From Actinomadura fibrosa (GTDB lineage Bacteria; Actinomycetota; Actinomycetes; Streptosporangiales; Streptosporangiaceae), in NCBI RefSeq assembly GCF_900659615.1, contig NZ_CAACUY010000043.1, forward strand, positions 1-56,558: a stretch of 56,558 nt of DNA. Direction: 5' to 3'. Each line of letters starts with the position of its first letter. Within the stretch, counting starts at the first letter, position 1. The notes beneath the pieces were generated by a model. That model ran no database searches, was not told the origin of the DNA, and saw only the letters and a program-made list of their open reading frames with translations. The translations under genes and the position numbers were made by a program. Shown in pieces: positions 33,449 through 40,815 of the stretch.

Positions 33449-35050
33449 ATGGGCTCAGCTCGCGCGCCGCGGGTGTCCCGGCGCAGGTTCCTCGGCTTCG
33501 GCGGGGCGACGGCCACCGCGGTGGTGCTCGGCACCGGCGCCTGGGGCGCGCCCGGCATCCGCGCCTTCGCCGAGAGCGGGAGGCTGTTCACCCTCGGGAT
33601 CGCCTCGGGCGATCCCGCGCCGGACGGCTTCGTCCTCTGGACGCGGCTGGCGCCCGACCCGCTCGCGGCCGACGGCCGGGGCGGCATGCCGGACCGGCCG
33701 GTCAAGGTCGAGTACGAGGTCGCGCGGGACGAGCGGTTCCGCCACGTCGTCCGCCGCGGCGCCGCCGTCGCGACGCCGCAGCTCGCGCACTCGGTGCACC
33801 CGGAGATCCACGGGCTCCAGCCCGGCCGCGAGTACTTCTACCGGTTCCGCGCGGGCGGCCAGATCTCCCCCGTCGGCCGCACGAGGACGATGCCGGCGCG
33901 CACGTCCAACCCGCGCAGCCTCAGCTTCGCGTTCGCGTCCTGCCAGGCCTGGCAGGACGGGTACTTCACCGCCTACGACCACATCGCGAACGAGGACATC
34001 GAGCTGGTCGTCCACCTCGGCGACTACATCTACGAGTACGAGATCACGGCGTCCAACCGGCGCGGCGTGCCGGTGCCGCCGCAGGTCGGCACCGAGGCGT
34101 TCGACCTCGCCCGCTACCGGCTCCAGTACTCGTTCTACAAGTCGGAGGCGCCCTTGCAGAAGGCCCACGCCCTCTTCCCGTGGATCGTGACACTGGACGA
34201 CCACGAGGTCGTCAACGACTGGGCTGGCGACACAGTGATCCTCGGTCGCAACCCGAACCCGTCGCCCGAGGCGTTCGCCGCCCGCAAGGCCGCCGCGTTC
34301 CAGGCGTTCTACGAGAACCTGCCGCTGCGCCGCGCCCAGCTCCCGTCCGGCCCGAGCATGCACCTGCACCGGCGCCTGTCGTATGGGCGGCTCGCGACCT
34401 TCACCATGATCGACACGAGGCTGTACCGGGACACGCAGGCGTGCGGCAAGCTCGGCCCGATCGCGGGTTGCGACGAGCGGCTCGATCCGGACCGCACGAT
34501 CCTCGGCGACCGCCAGCGGGAATGGCTGCTGGACGGCTTCCGCTCGTCCGGGTCCCGCTGGCACGTCCTCGGCAACCAGGCGCCGATGACGGAGACGGAC
34601 TGGGACCCGGGGCCCGGCAAGAACCTGTGGATGGACCCGTGGGACGGCTACGCCGCCGACCGCGCCGCGGTGCTCGGCGCGGCGCAGGACCGCGGCGTCC
34701 GCAACCTCGTCGTCATCACCGGCGACCGGCACCAGAACTACGCGTGCGACCTGAAGCGCGACTTCGAGCGGCCGGACTCGCCGACGGTCGCGAGCGAGTT
34801 CGTCGGGACGTCCGTGACCAGCGGCGGCGACGGCGCCGACATGACGGCCGACGGCCAGACGTTCCTGAAGGCCAACCCGCACATGAAGTTCTTCAACTCC
34901 CAGCGCGGCTACGTGCGGGTCAACGTCGACCACGAGCGCTGGCAGAGCGACTTCCGCGTGATGCCCTACGTCCAGAAGCCGAATGCGCCCGTCTCCACGC
35001 GCGCCTCGTTCGTCGTGGAGGACCGCCGCCCGGGCGTCCAGCCCGCCTGA
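33449..35050 (+). CDS. phoD: PhoD-type alkaline phosphatase / phosphodiesterase, copy 2
   Basis: This 533-residue Tat substrate (SRRRFLGFGGATATAVVLG) is a paralog of the protein at 20855-22450. Matching motifs are LFTLGIASGDPAPDGFVLWT, FASCQAWQDGYFTAY, HLGDYIYEYE, LDDHEVVNDW and VVITGDRHQNYA; the TGDRH/TGDMH difference lies at a metal-ligand loop. Even the C-terminus (RPGVQPA against NPGLQPA) is conserved. The ATG follows AGGAGG. It is monocistronic and ends in a strong hairpin shared with the convergent gene. Confidence 0.92.
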   Translation: MGSARAPRVSRRRFLGFGGATATAVVLGTGAWGAPGIRAFAESGRLFTLGIASGDPAPDGFVLWTRLAPDPLAADGRGGMPDRPVKVEYEVARDERFRHVVRRGAAVATPQLAHSVHPEIHGLQPGREYFYRFRAGGQISPVGRTRTMPARTSNPRSLSFAFASCQAWQDGYFTAYDHIANEDIELVVHLGDYIYEYEITASNRRGVPVPPQVGTEAFDLARYRLQYSFYKSEAPLQKAHALFPWIVTLDDHEVVNDWAGDTVILGRNPNPSPEAFAARKAAAFQAFYENLPLRRAQLPSGPSMHLHRRLSYGRLATFTMIDTRLYRDTQACGKLGPIAGCDERLDPDRTILGDRQREWLLDGFRSSGSRWHVLGNQAPMTETDWDPGPGKNLWMDPWDGYAADRAAVLGAAQDRGVRNLVVITGDRHQNYACDLKRDFERPDSPTVASEFVGTSVTSGGDGADMTADGQTFLKANPHMKFFNSQRGYVRVNVDHERWQSDFRVMPYVQKPNAPVSTRASFVVEDRRPGVQPA

Positions 35051-35100
35051 CACCGGCACATCGGCGGCGGCCCAGCGCGGCCGCGGTCCCCCCAGGTGCC

Positions 35101-35146
35101 CCCGTGCCGGCCGGAGCGGTTCGAGCTGCTCCGGCCGGCACCGGGG
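35101..35146. terminator. Bidirectional GC-rich terminator hairpin
   Basis: GTGCCGGCCGGAGC and GCTCCGGCCGGCAC form a perfect 14-bp stem with a ten-base loop, flanked by CCC and CGGG that can extend it. It lies between the convergent phoD copy 2 and the CU044-like gene. There is no U tract, as is common in actinomycetes. Confidence 0.75.
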
Positions 35147-35174
35147 AAGACCGCTTTCGCCGCGTCGCTGCGGG

Positions 35175-36104
35175 TCAGTGGCCCTGCGACCCGAGCTGCT
35201 TGTTCTCCTTCTCGATGAAGGGGATCTGCTCGCTCCACGGGACGAGGCGGCCCGGGATCCGGTCCGTCCAGCCGGAGGTCGTCTGCGAGGGGCCGACGGG
35301 GAGGCCGCCGTCCCCGAAACCGGCCCATCCCTCGACGCGCAGCCGCGCGCTCTTGGTGTCGACGACGATCGTCTCGGTCCCGTCCACGTGCCCGCCGGCG
35401 CCCATGTAGGAGATCTTGAGCCGGTACCCGCCCGCCGTCCTGCCGAGGTTGGCGACATGGGGCAGCGCCGCGAGCGCCCGGTAGGCCGCCGCGCGGACCT
35501 TCGGCGGGGCGGGCGTCTCGGCGATCACCTGCTGGAGCAGGTTGACGGCGGTGATCTGCGGTTCGGTGCGCGCGGCCCGGGAACGCGCGAGCAGCGCGGC
35601 CTTGAGCCGGCCGGGGTCGGTCGGCAGCTGCTGGACGCCCTTGATGTCGAGGCTCGTCCCGCTGATCAGCGGGCGCTTCTCGACCGGGCTGACCAGGCCG
35701 GGCGCGGCGCTGATCCACGTGCGGCCGTCGCGCCGGATCCACGTCTCGCTGACGTCGGTGACCTTGCCGAGCTGGGAGACGGTCTTGGTGTGCCAGTACG
35801 TTCCGACGGTCACGGGCTGCGCCTCCGCCGTGGTCGCCGCGGCGAGCATGACCTGCTGCCCGGACAGGACCTGCTCCTTCCCCTGCTCGGGCGCGGACGG
35901 GTCGGAGACGACCACGGCCGCGACGGCCGCCGCGCCCGCCACGGCCGTGAGCCCCGCCCCGGCCGCGATCCAGCGCCTCCCGCGGGCCTTCCTCGCGGGG
36001 CCGCCCCGCATCGTGTTCTGGAGCCGGTGCCTGCCGCGGTCGACGGTGTCGGGCGACGGTTCGGGCCCGGCCAGCGCGGTGCCGAGCATCGTCAGTTCAT
36101 CCAT
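35175..36104 (-). CDS. CU044_5270-family membrane-anchored protein, ECF partner
   Basis: This 309-residue protein has an approximately 43-residue cytoplasmic N-terminus, one transmembrane helix (about 44-67: WIAAGAGLTAVAGAAAVAAV) and an extracytoplasmic domain with YWHTKTVSQLG, ETWIRRDGRTWIS and a C-terminal YRLKISYMGAGGHVDGTETI. The layout resembles the CU044_5270 proteins that regularly follow ECF sigma genes in actinomycetes and may act as their anti-sigma or sensory partner. Its start overlaps the sigma gene by eight bases. Confidence 0.75.
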   Translation of the reverse strand: MDELTMLGTALAGPEPSPDTVDRGRHRLQNTMRGGPARKARGRRWIAAGAGLTAVAGAAAVAAVVVSDPSAPEQGKEQVLSGQQVMLAAATTAEAQPVTVGTYWHTKTVSQLGKVTDVSETWIRRDGRTWISAAPGLVSPVEKRPLISGTSLDIKGVQQLPTDPGRLKAALLARSRAARTEPQITAVNLLQQVIAETPAPPKVRAAAYRALAALPHVANLGRTAGGYRLKISYMGAGGHVDGTETIVVDTKSARLRVEGWAGFGDGGLPVGPSQTTSGWTDRIPGRLVPWSEQIPFIEKENKQLGSQGH

Positions 36105-36672
36105 GGAACGCCTCCGGCTTGATCACGTCGTGCAGCTTCCTGCGGGCGCGGGAGAGGCGCGAGCCCACCGTGCCCTGGGAGATCCCGAGCGCGTCCGCGA
36201 CCTCGTCGTAGCTCAGCTCGGCCACCGCGACGAGCAGCACCACGTCGCGTTCGCCCGGGGACAGCGCGGTCAGCGCCTTGGCGAGCTGGGGCCGCATGCG
36301 CCACGCCGCCACCTCGGTGACGACGCGGTCCTCATGGCTGTCGGCCGCGGAGGGGTCGCCGCCCGTCCGCGCCAGCGCCCTGAGGCGGCGCGCCTCCTTG
36401 CGGCGGTGCTGCGCGAGCAGCTTGGTGGCGATCCCGAACAGCCAGGGGCGCAGGCCGCCCCGCTGGGGGTCGAAACCGTCGCGTCCCCTGAACGCCAGGC
36501 AGAACGTCTCGGCGGCGATGTCCTCCGCCGCCTGGGCGTCCAGCCGGCCGGCGACGTAGCGGTAGACGTCTCGGAAGTACCGGTCGTAGACATCGGTGAA
36601 CCGCTCCGGGTCCCGCCGGAAGCCGGTGACGATGTCGACGTCGGTGGGCGGCTCACCCAACTCGGCGGTCAC
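36097..36672 (-). CDS. ECF-type RNA polymerase sigma factor
   Basis: This 191-residue sigma-70 factor contains only region 2 (about 25-95: FTDVYDRYFRDVYRYVAGRL, AAETFCLAFRGRD) and region 4 (about 130-185: LSPGERDVVLLVAVAELSYD, LGISQGTVGSRLSRARRKL). It directs polymerase to a specific regulon. It starts at GTG 36672 and is followed with overlap by its membrane partner. A long dyad just upstream at 36691-36746 could be terminator or operator. Confidence 0.92.
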   Translation of the reverse strand: MTAELGEPPTDVDIVTGFRRDPERFTDVYDRYFRDVYRYVAGRLDAQAAEDIAAETFCLAFRGRDGFDPQRGGLRPWLFGIATKLLAQHRRKEARRLRALARTGGDPSAADSHEDRVVTEVAAWRMRPQLAKALTALSPGERDVVLLVAVAELSYDEVADALGISQGTVGSRLSRARRKLHDVIKPEAFHG

Positions 36673-36690
36673 GTGCTCGTCCTGTCATCG

Positions 36691-36746
36691 CGGAACCTTT
36701 CGGGTGTTCGGCCAGATCACCCATACTTCGCCGAACACCGGTTCCG
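36691..36746. terminator. Nested inverted repeat between toxin operon and ECF gene
   Basis: CGGAACC (36691) and GGTTCCG (36740), with GGTGTTCGGC (36703) and GCCGAACACC (36730), form a 17-bp stem interrupted by a five-base bulge around a 17-base loop. It lies downstream of the probable immunity gene and 19 bp upstream of the sigma gene, both on the minus strand. It is most likely the operon terminator. GGAACC is also a typical ECF -35 element, so autoregulation is possible. Confidence 0.5.
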
Positions 36747-36801
36747 TCTTCCGTCGCCCGGACCCGGCGACGGACGGCCCGCGACGACCCCCGCGGGGCC
36801 C

Positions 36802-37590
36802 TCAGTGGTAGGCGAGAGTGCCTTTCCTGATGTAGGCGAGGTCGTGCGGGCCCTTGATGCCGACGTACGGACACGACTCCGGGCCTTGCCGGAGGGTGAG
36901 CGTCGGGTCGCCGGGGGCGATCCACAGCAGGCGGCCCGAGGCCAGCCACGGCTGGAGGTCGAAGTCCCAGTCGGCGGGCCAGGGGATGTTGTCGGCCCAG
37001 CCCTTCCAGTCGCCCCGCTCGTCGTAGACGTCGTACTGCTGGGTGCCCCAGACGTTCTCCAGCCGCACGCCCGGACGCGGGCCGAAGTAGGCGATGGCCC
37101 AGCCCGTGTGACGGCCGACGGGCACCTCGGAGATGACGGCGCGGACGTCCGGCGACTCCAGGATCCGCGGGACGACGTACGGGGCGCCGGGCCCGGGCTG
37201 GCACATGAACGGCGTGTACGTCACGGGATCGGCGATCCGCATCGCGCCGGTCAGCGTCAGCCACGTGCGGGGCAGCGCGGCCGGGCGGCGGCGGACCGGC
37301 GCCTCGTAGTTCCAGTACCAGCCGTCGAGGTCGACCGGGTCCATCGGCCACTCCACCGCGGTACCGGTGTGCGGGTCGCGGGTCAGCGGGACGTCGGGCA
37401 GCCACGCCCGGTAGCGGTCCGTCAGCTCGTTGCGGTGCTCGCGGGCCTCGGCGAGCGCCCGGTCGAGCTCCGCGGACTCGACGTTCTCCGCGTCCTCGTC
37501 GAGGCGCTCGGCGCGCTCCTTCCAGCGGCCGCCGAGGTCGAGCAGCTCGGCGCGGAGGGCGAGCTGCTCGGCGTCCAAAGGACCGCTCAT
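36802..37590 (-). CDS. Probable immunity protein of the cyclase-like toxin
   Basis: This 262-residue soluble protein matches no family I recognise. An N-terminal coiled-coil-like helix (about 8-75, rich in Glu, Arg, Leu and Ala) is followed by a Trp- and Pro-rich globular domain (WYWNYEAPVRRRPAALPRTW, WPADWDFDLQPWL). There is no signal or membrane segment. Its ATG overlaps the stop of the toxin-like gene by four bases, the classic position of a cognate immunity gene in polymorphic toxin operons. The assignment rests on context only. Confidence 0.55.
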   Translation of the reverse strand: MSGPLDAEQLALRAELLDLGGRWKERAERLDEDAENVESAELDRALAEAREHRNELTDRYRAWLPDVPLTRDPHTGTAVEWPMDPVDLDGWYWNYEAPVRRRPAALPRTWLTLTGAMRIADPVTYTPFMCQPGPGAPYVVPRILESPDVRAVISEVPVGRHTGWAIAYFGPRPGVRLENVWGTQQYDVYDERGDWKGWADNIPWPADWDFDLQPWLASGRLLWIAPGDPTLTLRQGPESCPYVGIKGPHDLAYIRKGTLAYH

Positions 37591-38468
37591 AGGGGTACTC
37601 CGTCTCCACGGGCCAAGGACACCGGGCCTCCCGGGGTGAAGCGCACGACGGGCTCCATGTTCGGGTTCGCCGGTGAGTGATTGTATTCGATCTTGTCCCA
37701 GATGCCCTGGTTGACGTCGTTCTCCGGCACCCAGTACTTGTGCGCGCCATGGTTGACGCCCATGTCGTTGTCCATCATCTCCTGGATCGTGCGGTCGTAC
37801 TCCTCGGGCGTCAGCCGCTCGCCGCTCGGATGGTGCCGGATGTCGTAGAGGTCGTTGTCGCCCGCGAACGGCTTGGTCTGGCCGTCCTTCGGGTCGATGC
37901 CCCGGACCACGCCGTCCTCGTCGACGTGCAGCTTCCCCTTCCGCCCGTACTCCTCCATGGCGCCCTGCTGGTCGTAGTACTCCTTGTACCGCTGCCGGTA
38001 GCGGTCGTTGAGCCCGTCCCAGTCCTTGTCGGACATGCCGTCCGGCTTCACCTTCGGCGGCGGGTCGGGCTTGAAGTACCCCACCTGGCCCTCCTTGCCC
38101 TTGAGGCCCGGCTTCAGCATCACGTCGTACTCGTTGATGGTCTTCGACTTGACGAACTGCGGCTTCGGAATGGCGTTCCCGTGCCGCAGATGCTTCAGCG
38201 ACTCGGGGTTCACCGGCCGCACGTCGATCTGGAGCTTCCTGCGGTCGGCGTACTCCTGGAACTTCTTCTGGTCCTTGCGCCGGATGCCCCACCGGTTCTG
38301 GATGTCCCGCGGGCTGTTCGGCACCTTGGGCGTCGCACCGCCGAGCCCGCCGCGACGGGACCCCCGCGGCAGATGCCCGCGCGGGCGCCGCAGGAACCGC
38401 GCCGCGGCCCGTCCGATCACGCCGCCCGCGGCCCCGCCCGCGCCCCCGCCGCCCCGTCCGTGCCCCAT
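37587..38468 (-). CDS. ExoY/edema-factor-like putative nucleotidyl cyclase toxin
   Basis: This 293-residue protein has a Gly/Arg-rich N-terminus (1-45) and a polar C-terminal domain. From residue 61 it follows the ExoY/anthrax edema factor plan: an IDVRPVNPESL stretch (family GIRPV), Lys102 and Lys109 in KPQFVKSK with the same seven-residue spacing as the two ATP-binding lysines of ExoY, then D204-x-D206-L in FAGDNDLYDI where the family has the metal-binding DYDLF. A later NHGAH segment (239-243) with Asn250 fits the His/Asn pair. I infer an adenylyl or guanylyl cyclase effector; an unrelated toxin fold remains possible. ATG 38468 is eight bases after the WXG100-like subunit stop. Confidence 0.5.
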   Translation of the reverse strand: MGHGRGGGGAGGAAGGVIGRAAARFLRRPRGHLPRGSRRGGLGGATPKVPNSPRDIQNRWGIRRKDQKKFQEYADRRKLQIDVRPVNPESLKHLRHGNAIPKPQFVKSKTINEYDVMLKPGLKGKEGQVGYFKPDPPPKVKPDGMSDKDWDGLNDRYRQRYKEYYDQQGAMEEYGRKGKLHVDEDGVVRGIDPKDGQTKPFAGDNDLYDIRHHPSGERLTPEEYDRTIQEMMDNDMGVNHGAHKYWVPENDVNQGIWDKIEYNHSPANPNMEPVVRFTPGGPVSLARGDGVPL

Positions 38469-38476
38469 CGCGCCGC

Positions 38477-38971
38477 CTAGTCGTTGAGGATCGCGTTGAG
38501 GGCCAGGTCGATCAGCTGGTCGACGATCAGACCGGTGATCTCCTTGAAGATCGGGATCTCGGCGAGGGACGCGCCGAACGTCGCCGGCGCCGTGGCGATC
38601 GCCTGCGCGATCTCCGCCGCCAGGATCGCGAGCTGCACGATCGTGTTGATCTTCAGGGCCAGGACGATCGCCGCGCACACCATCAGCCCCGCGCCGATGA
38701 GCTGGCCCGCCGTCCGCGCGTCCTCCAGGTTGGCGTGCGGCGCCTCGCGGTCCGTCCACTCCCGCTGGAACGCGGTGACCCCGTCCGCCTGGACCCCCGT
38801 CCACACCTGCTGGGCGTGGCCGTGGGCGTCCGCGACCGGCTCCCCGAGCGTCCCCGCGAACCGCAGCCACGCCTGCCCCATGTCGAGCAGCTTCGTCTCG
38901 TCGGCCTCCGGCCACGTGTAGCCGAGCATCGACAGCAGCGAACGCAGTTCCCCGGGCAGTTGCAGCCCCAT
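38477..38971 (-). CDS. WXG100-like helical/membrane subunit (polymorphic toxin N-domain as separate gene)
   Basis: This 164-residue protein begins MGLQLPGELRSLLSMLGYTW, a form I recognise from the N-terminal WXG100-like domain of large actinobacterial polymorphic toxins. Helices about 20-90 are followed by a hydrophobic region (about 95-130, AGQLIGAGLMVCAAIVLALK) and a second apolar helix near the end (IVDQLIDLALNAIL). Usually this domain is fused to the toxin; here it ends in TAG and the toxin-like domain is a separate gene. It overlaps the WXG100 stop by one base. Confidence 0.65.
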   Translation of the reverse strand: MGLQLPGELRSLLSMLGYTWPEADETKLLDMGQAWLRFAGTLGEPVADAHGHAQQVWTGVQADGVTAFQREWTDREAPHANLEDARTAGQLIGAGLMVCAAIVLALKINTIVQLAILAAEIAQAIATAPATFGASLAEIPIFKEITGLIVDQLIDLALNAILND

Positions 38972-39294
38972 CAGAGGACGTCCCTGACGCGGTTGACCTC
39001 CAGATGCGACGTGTCCTCGGCCTCACGGTAGCCGTGCGCCATCTCCTGGACGCCCGCGGCGTGCTCACCGACCGCGTCGGCGTTCTCCCCCAGGCACTCC
39101 TGGAAATACTCGAAAATCGCCTGGTAGCAGCCGCCGATCAGCGAACCGACATCGTCCTGCCCCCAGGGCTGCCCGAACGACTCCAACTCCGCCTGGAACT
39201 GCTCCCAATGGGCTTTCACCCCCTGGGCCGCCTCCCCGAGGCTCCGACCGGTCTTCAACATCTGCTGGTGGTCGACCTTCAGTTCCGGTGCCAT
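38971..39294 (-). CDS. WXG100-family (ESX/type VII) small helical protein
   Basis: This 107-residue helical-hairpin protein has the turn motif PWGQDDVG, a variant of WXG, between two predicted helices (about 10-38 and 50-90), as in EsxA/EsxB-type type VII secretion substrates and chaperones. The family is typically near 100 residues. It lies 13 bp after the YbaB-like gene and overlaps the next gene by one base. It probably dimerises with another helical partner of the operon for secretion. Confidence 0.75.
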   Translation of the reverse strand: MAPELKVDHQQMLKTGRSLGEAAQGVKAHWEQFQAELESFGQPWGQDDVGSLIGGCYQAIFEYFQECLGENADAVGEHAAGVQEMAHGYREAEDTSHLEVNRVRDVL

Positions 39295-39307
39295 GACTTC
39301 TCCGTGC

Positions 39308-40102
39308 CTACTTCGGCTCAGCGCTGTTCATCAGATCCTGAAGGGACGCCGCGTAATCGCGGAGCATCCGGACCCCGCTCTCCTGGACGGCCCTTACGTC
39401 CTCGGCGAATTCCGGCGAAGGCTCCACAGCCCTCCGCGCCATTCCCTCGGCCTCACCGAGCGCCTCGTTCACCGCCACCCGCAGACCATCGGTGACATCG
39501 ACGACACCGATGCCGCTCTCCAGGACGAGCCGCACGACCCGCCCGTCCCACGACACGGTCACACGGACGCGGCCGTCCGCCGCCGACGCCTCGGCCTGCC
39601 CGTCCTGCCCGTCCGGCCGCCCGCCCCGCGCCGCGTCCAGCACGGCCCGCGTCCGCTCGGCCAGCGACTCCAGATCCGGCGGCTCGAACGAACCGCGCAT
39701 GTTCGCACGCCGGTTGATCTGCGCGACGGCCTCCCCCAGGGACGCCGTCATCCTCCGCATCCCGACAAGGCCCTCGTCCAGCGCCCGGTCGAGCGCCTGC
39801 CGGACCTCGTCCACGTCCACACGCGGGACGTCGGGCACGGCCGCCGCGGGCCGCGCCCGCTCCAGCGCGCCGTTGACGGTGTGCAGAAGCAGCTCCGCCA
39901 CCTCGTCGAGCGGGAGCCGCAGCACCCGGGCGTCGACCTCGATGCCCTCGACCCGCCGATCGGCGGCGGTCACCCGGACGCGCTCGTCCTCGGACACCGC
40001 GACGGCCCGAACGGGCACGGTCCCGTCCGGCGATCTTCGCTCCCCGCCCCCCGCACGCAGCGCCGCCAACCGCCGGCGCGCCTGATCGACCTGTTCGTCC
40101 AT
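39308..40102 (-). CDS. YbaB/EbfC-like protein with two YbaB-type repeats
   Basis: This 264-residue protein seems to carry two YbaB-like units. One is at about 1-95 (MDEQVDQARRRLAALRAG, then VRVTAADRRVEGIEVDARVL, ending in a helix). The second is at about 180-240 (VRVTVSWDGRVVRLVLESGI, then VTDGLRVAVNEALGEAEGMA). A helical linker joins them. YbaB-like proteins recur as first genes of WXG100 toxin operons; a structural or chaperone role is guessed. ATG 40102 follows AGGCGGGGG. Confidence 0.7.
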   Translation of the reverse strand: MDEQVDQARRRLAALRAGGGERRSPDGTVPVRAVAVSEDERVRVTAADRRVEGIEVDARVLRLPLDEVAELLLHTVNGALERARPAAAVPDVPRVDVDEVRQALDRALDEGLVGMRRMTASLGEAVAQINRRANMRGSFEPPDLESLAERTRAVLDAARGGRPDGQDGQAEASAADGRVRVTVSWDGRVVRLVLESGIGVVDVTDGLRVAVNEALGEAEGMARRAVEPSPEFAEDVRAVQESGVRMLRDYAASLQDLMNSAEPK

Positions 40103-40554
40103 GCCCCCGCCTGGTCCTCGCACAAGATGATCAGCAGACTTCGACGGTATCCACCCACACCGACGATCCCCCACCCCCCGTCCGACACTGGCCACCAGCG
40201 GATATCCATTCCCCGCATCCGATCATTCCGAGATGGACCGACTATCCTTGACGCGCCACCGGCTCCCCGCGAACCCCGCCAAAGACAACAGGCCGCCGCT
40301 TCATTCGCGTGAGCGTAGGGACGGGTCCCGTATTTCCCCCGCCGAACTACTGCACTACCTATGACCGTGCAGTCATAAGGATCTCCGAGGGCGTCACGCT
40401 GACCTTTCCGGCCCTCGCCGACTCCTGACCGCCGCCGATTCGACGAGGCGTCCGGATCTGTGCCGCCTGACGCAGCGCACCCGCCGCACGTCCCGGATCC
40501 TCGAACGCAGCGGGCCCCGTCACGGCAGCCCCCGGCGATCCGCGAGGTAGGACC
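40103..40554. other. 452-bp intergenic region with inverted repeats
   Basis: This gap divides the toxin operon (minus) from the small membrane protein (plus). GC is lower around 40130-40260 and 40330-40380. I see ACTGCAC/GTGCAGT and TATGAC/GTCATA dyads (40349-40377) and GGGACGGGTCCC near 40318. No credible gene. Confidence 0.4.
40349..40377. repeat. Overlapping inverted repeats (possible operator)
   Basis: ACTGCAC (40349-40355) and GTGCAGT (40367-40373) are a perfect 7-bp inverted repeat. TATGAC (40360) and GTCATA (40372) are a second, overlapping 6-bp inverted repeat. They could form alternative hairpins or a two-site operator in the toxin operon / small protein gap. Confidence 0.35.
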
Positions 40555-40815
40555 ATGAGCTTCCTACAGGAGTCCTTCGCCCATCCGGCGGCCTATGCTT
40601 GTGGCCTTGTCACCGGGCTTATCCTCAGTGCGCTCATTGCTTGGGGTCTCTGGCGCAACGCCACTCGCCCGGTGACGAAGCGTTGCAGGTGCGTCAAGAA
40701 GCGCGATCAAGCGCGCAAGCGGCACAGGACGCCGCCGAATCCTAGGGACTGCCGGGAGTGTCAGGGCACCGGTCGCGTCCCCCGGCGGGGCTCCAACCGA
40801 TACATCCGGGCCTAG
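40555..40815 (+). CDS. Small single-pass membrane protein with Cys-rich basic tail
   Basis: This 86-residue protein has one transmembrane helix (about 14-31: AYACGLVTGLILSALIAWGL) and a very basic cytoplasmic tail with CRC (residues 44-46) and DCRECQGTGR, a DnaJ-type CxxCxGxG half-motif. ATG 40555 follows AGGTAGGA. I do not know its function; a zinc-binding membrane-associated role is possible. Its stop codon overlaps that of the convergent TetR gene by three to four bases. Confidence 0.65.
   Translation: MSFLQESFAHPAAYACGLVTGLILSALIAWGLWRNATRPVTKRCRCVKKRDQARKRHRTPPNPRDCRECQGTGRVPRRGSNRYIRA

Noticed and set aside
40359..40556. 65-codon minus-strand frame in the gap before the small membrane protein
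   Set aside because: Overlaps the inverted repeats and the start region of the plus-strand gene; no motif.
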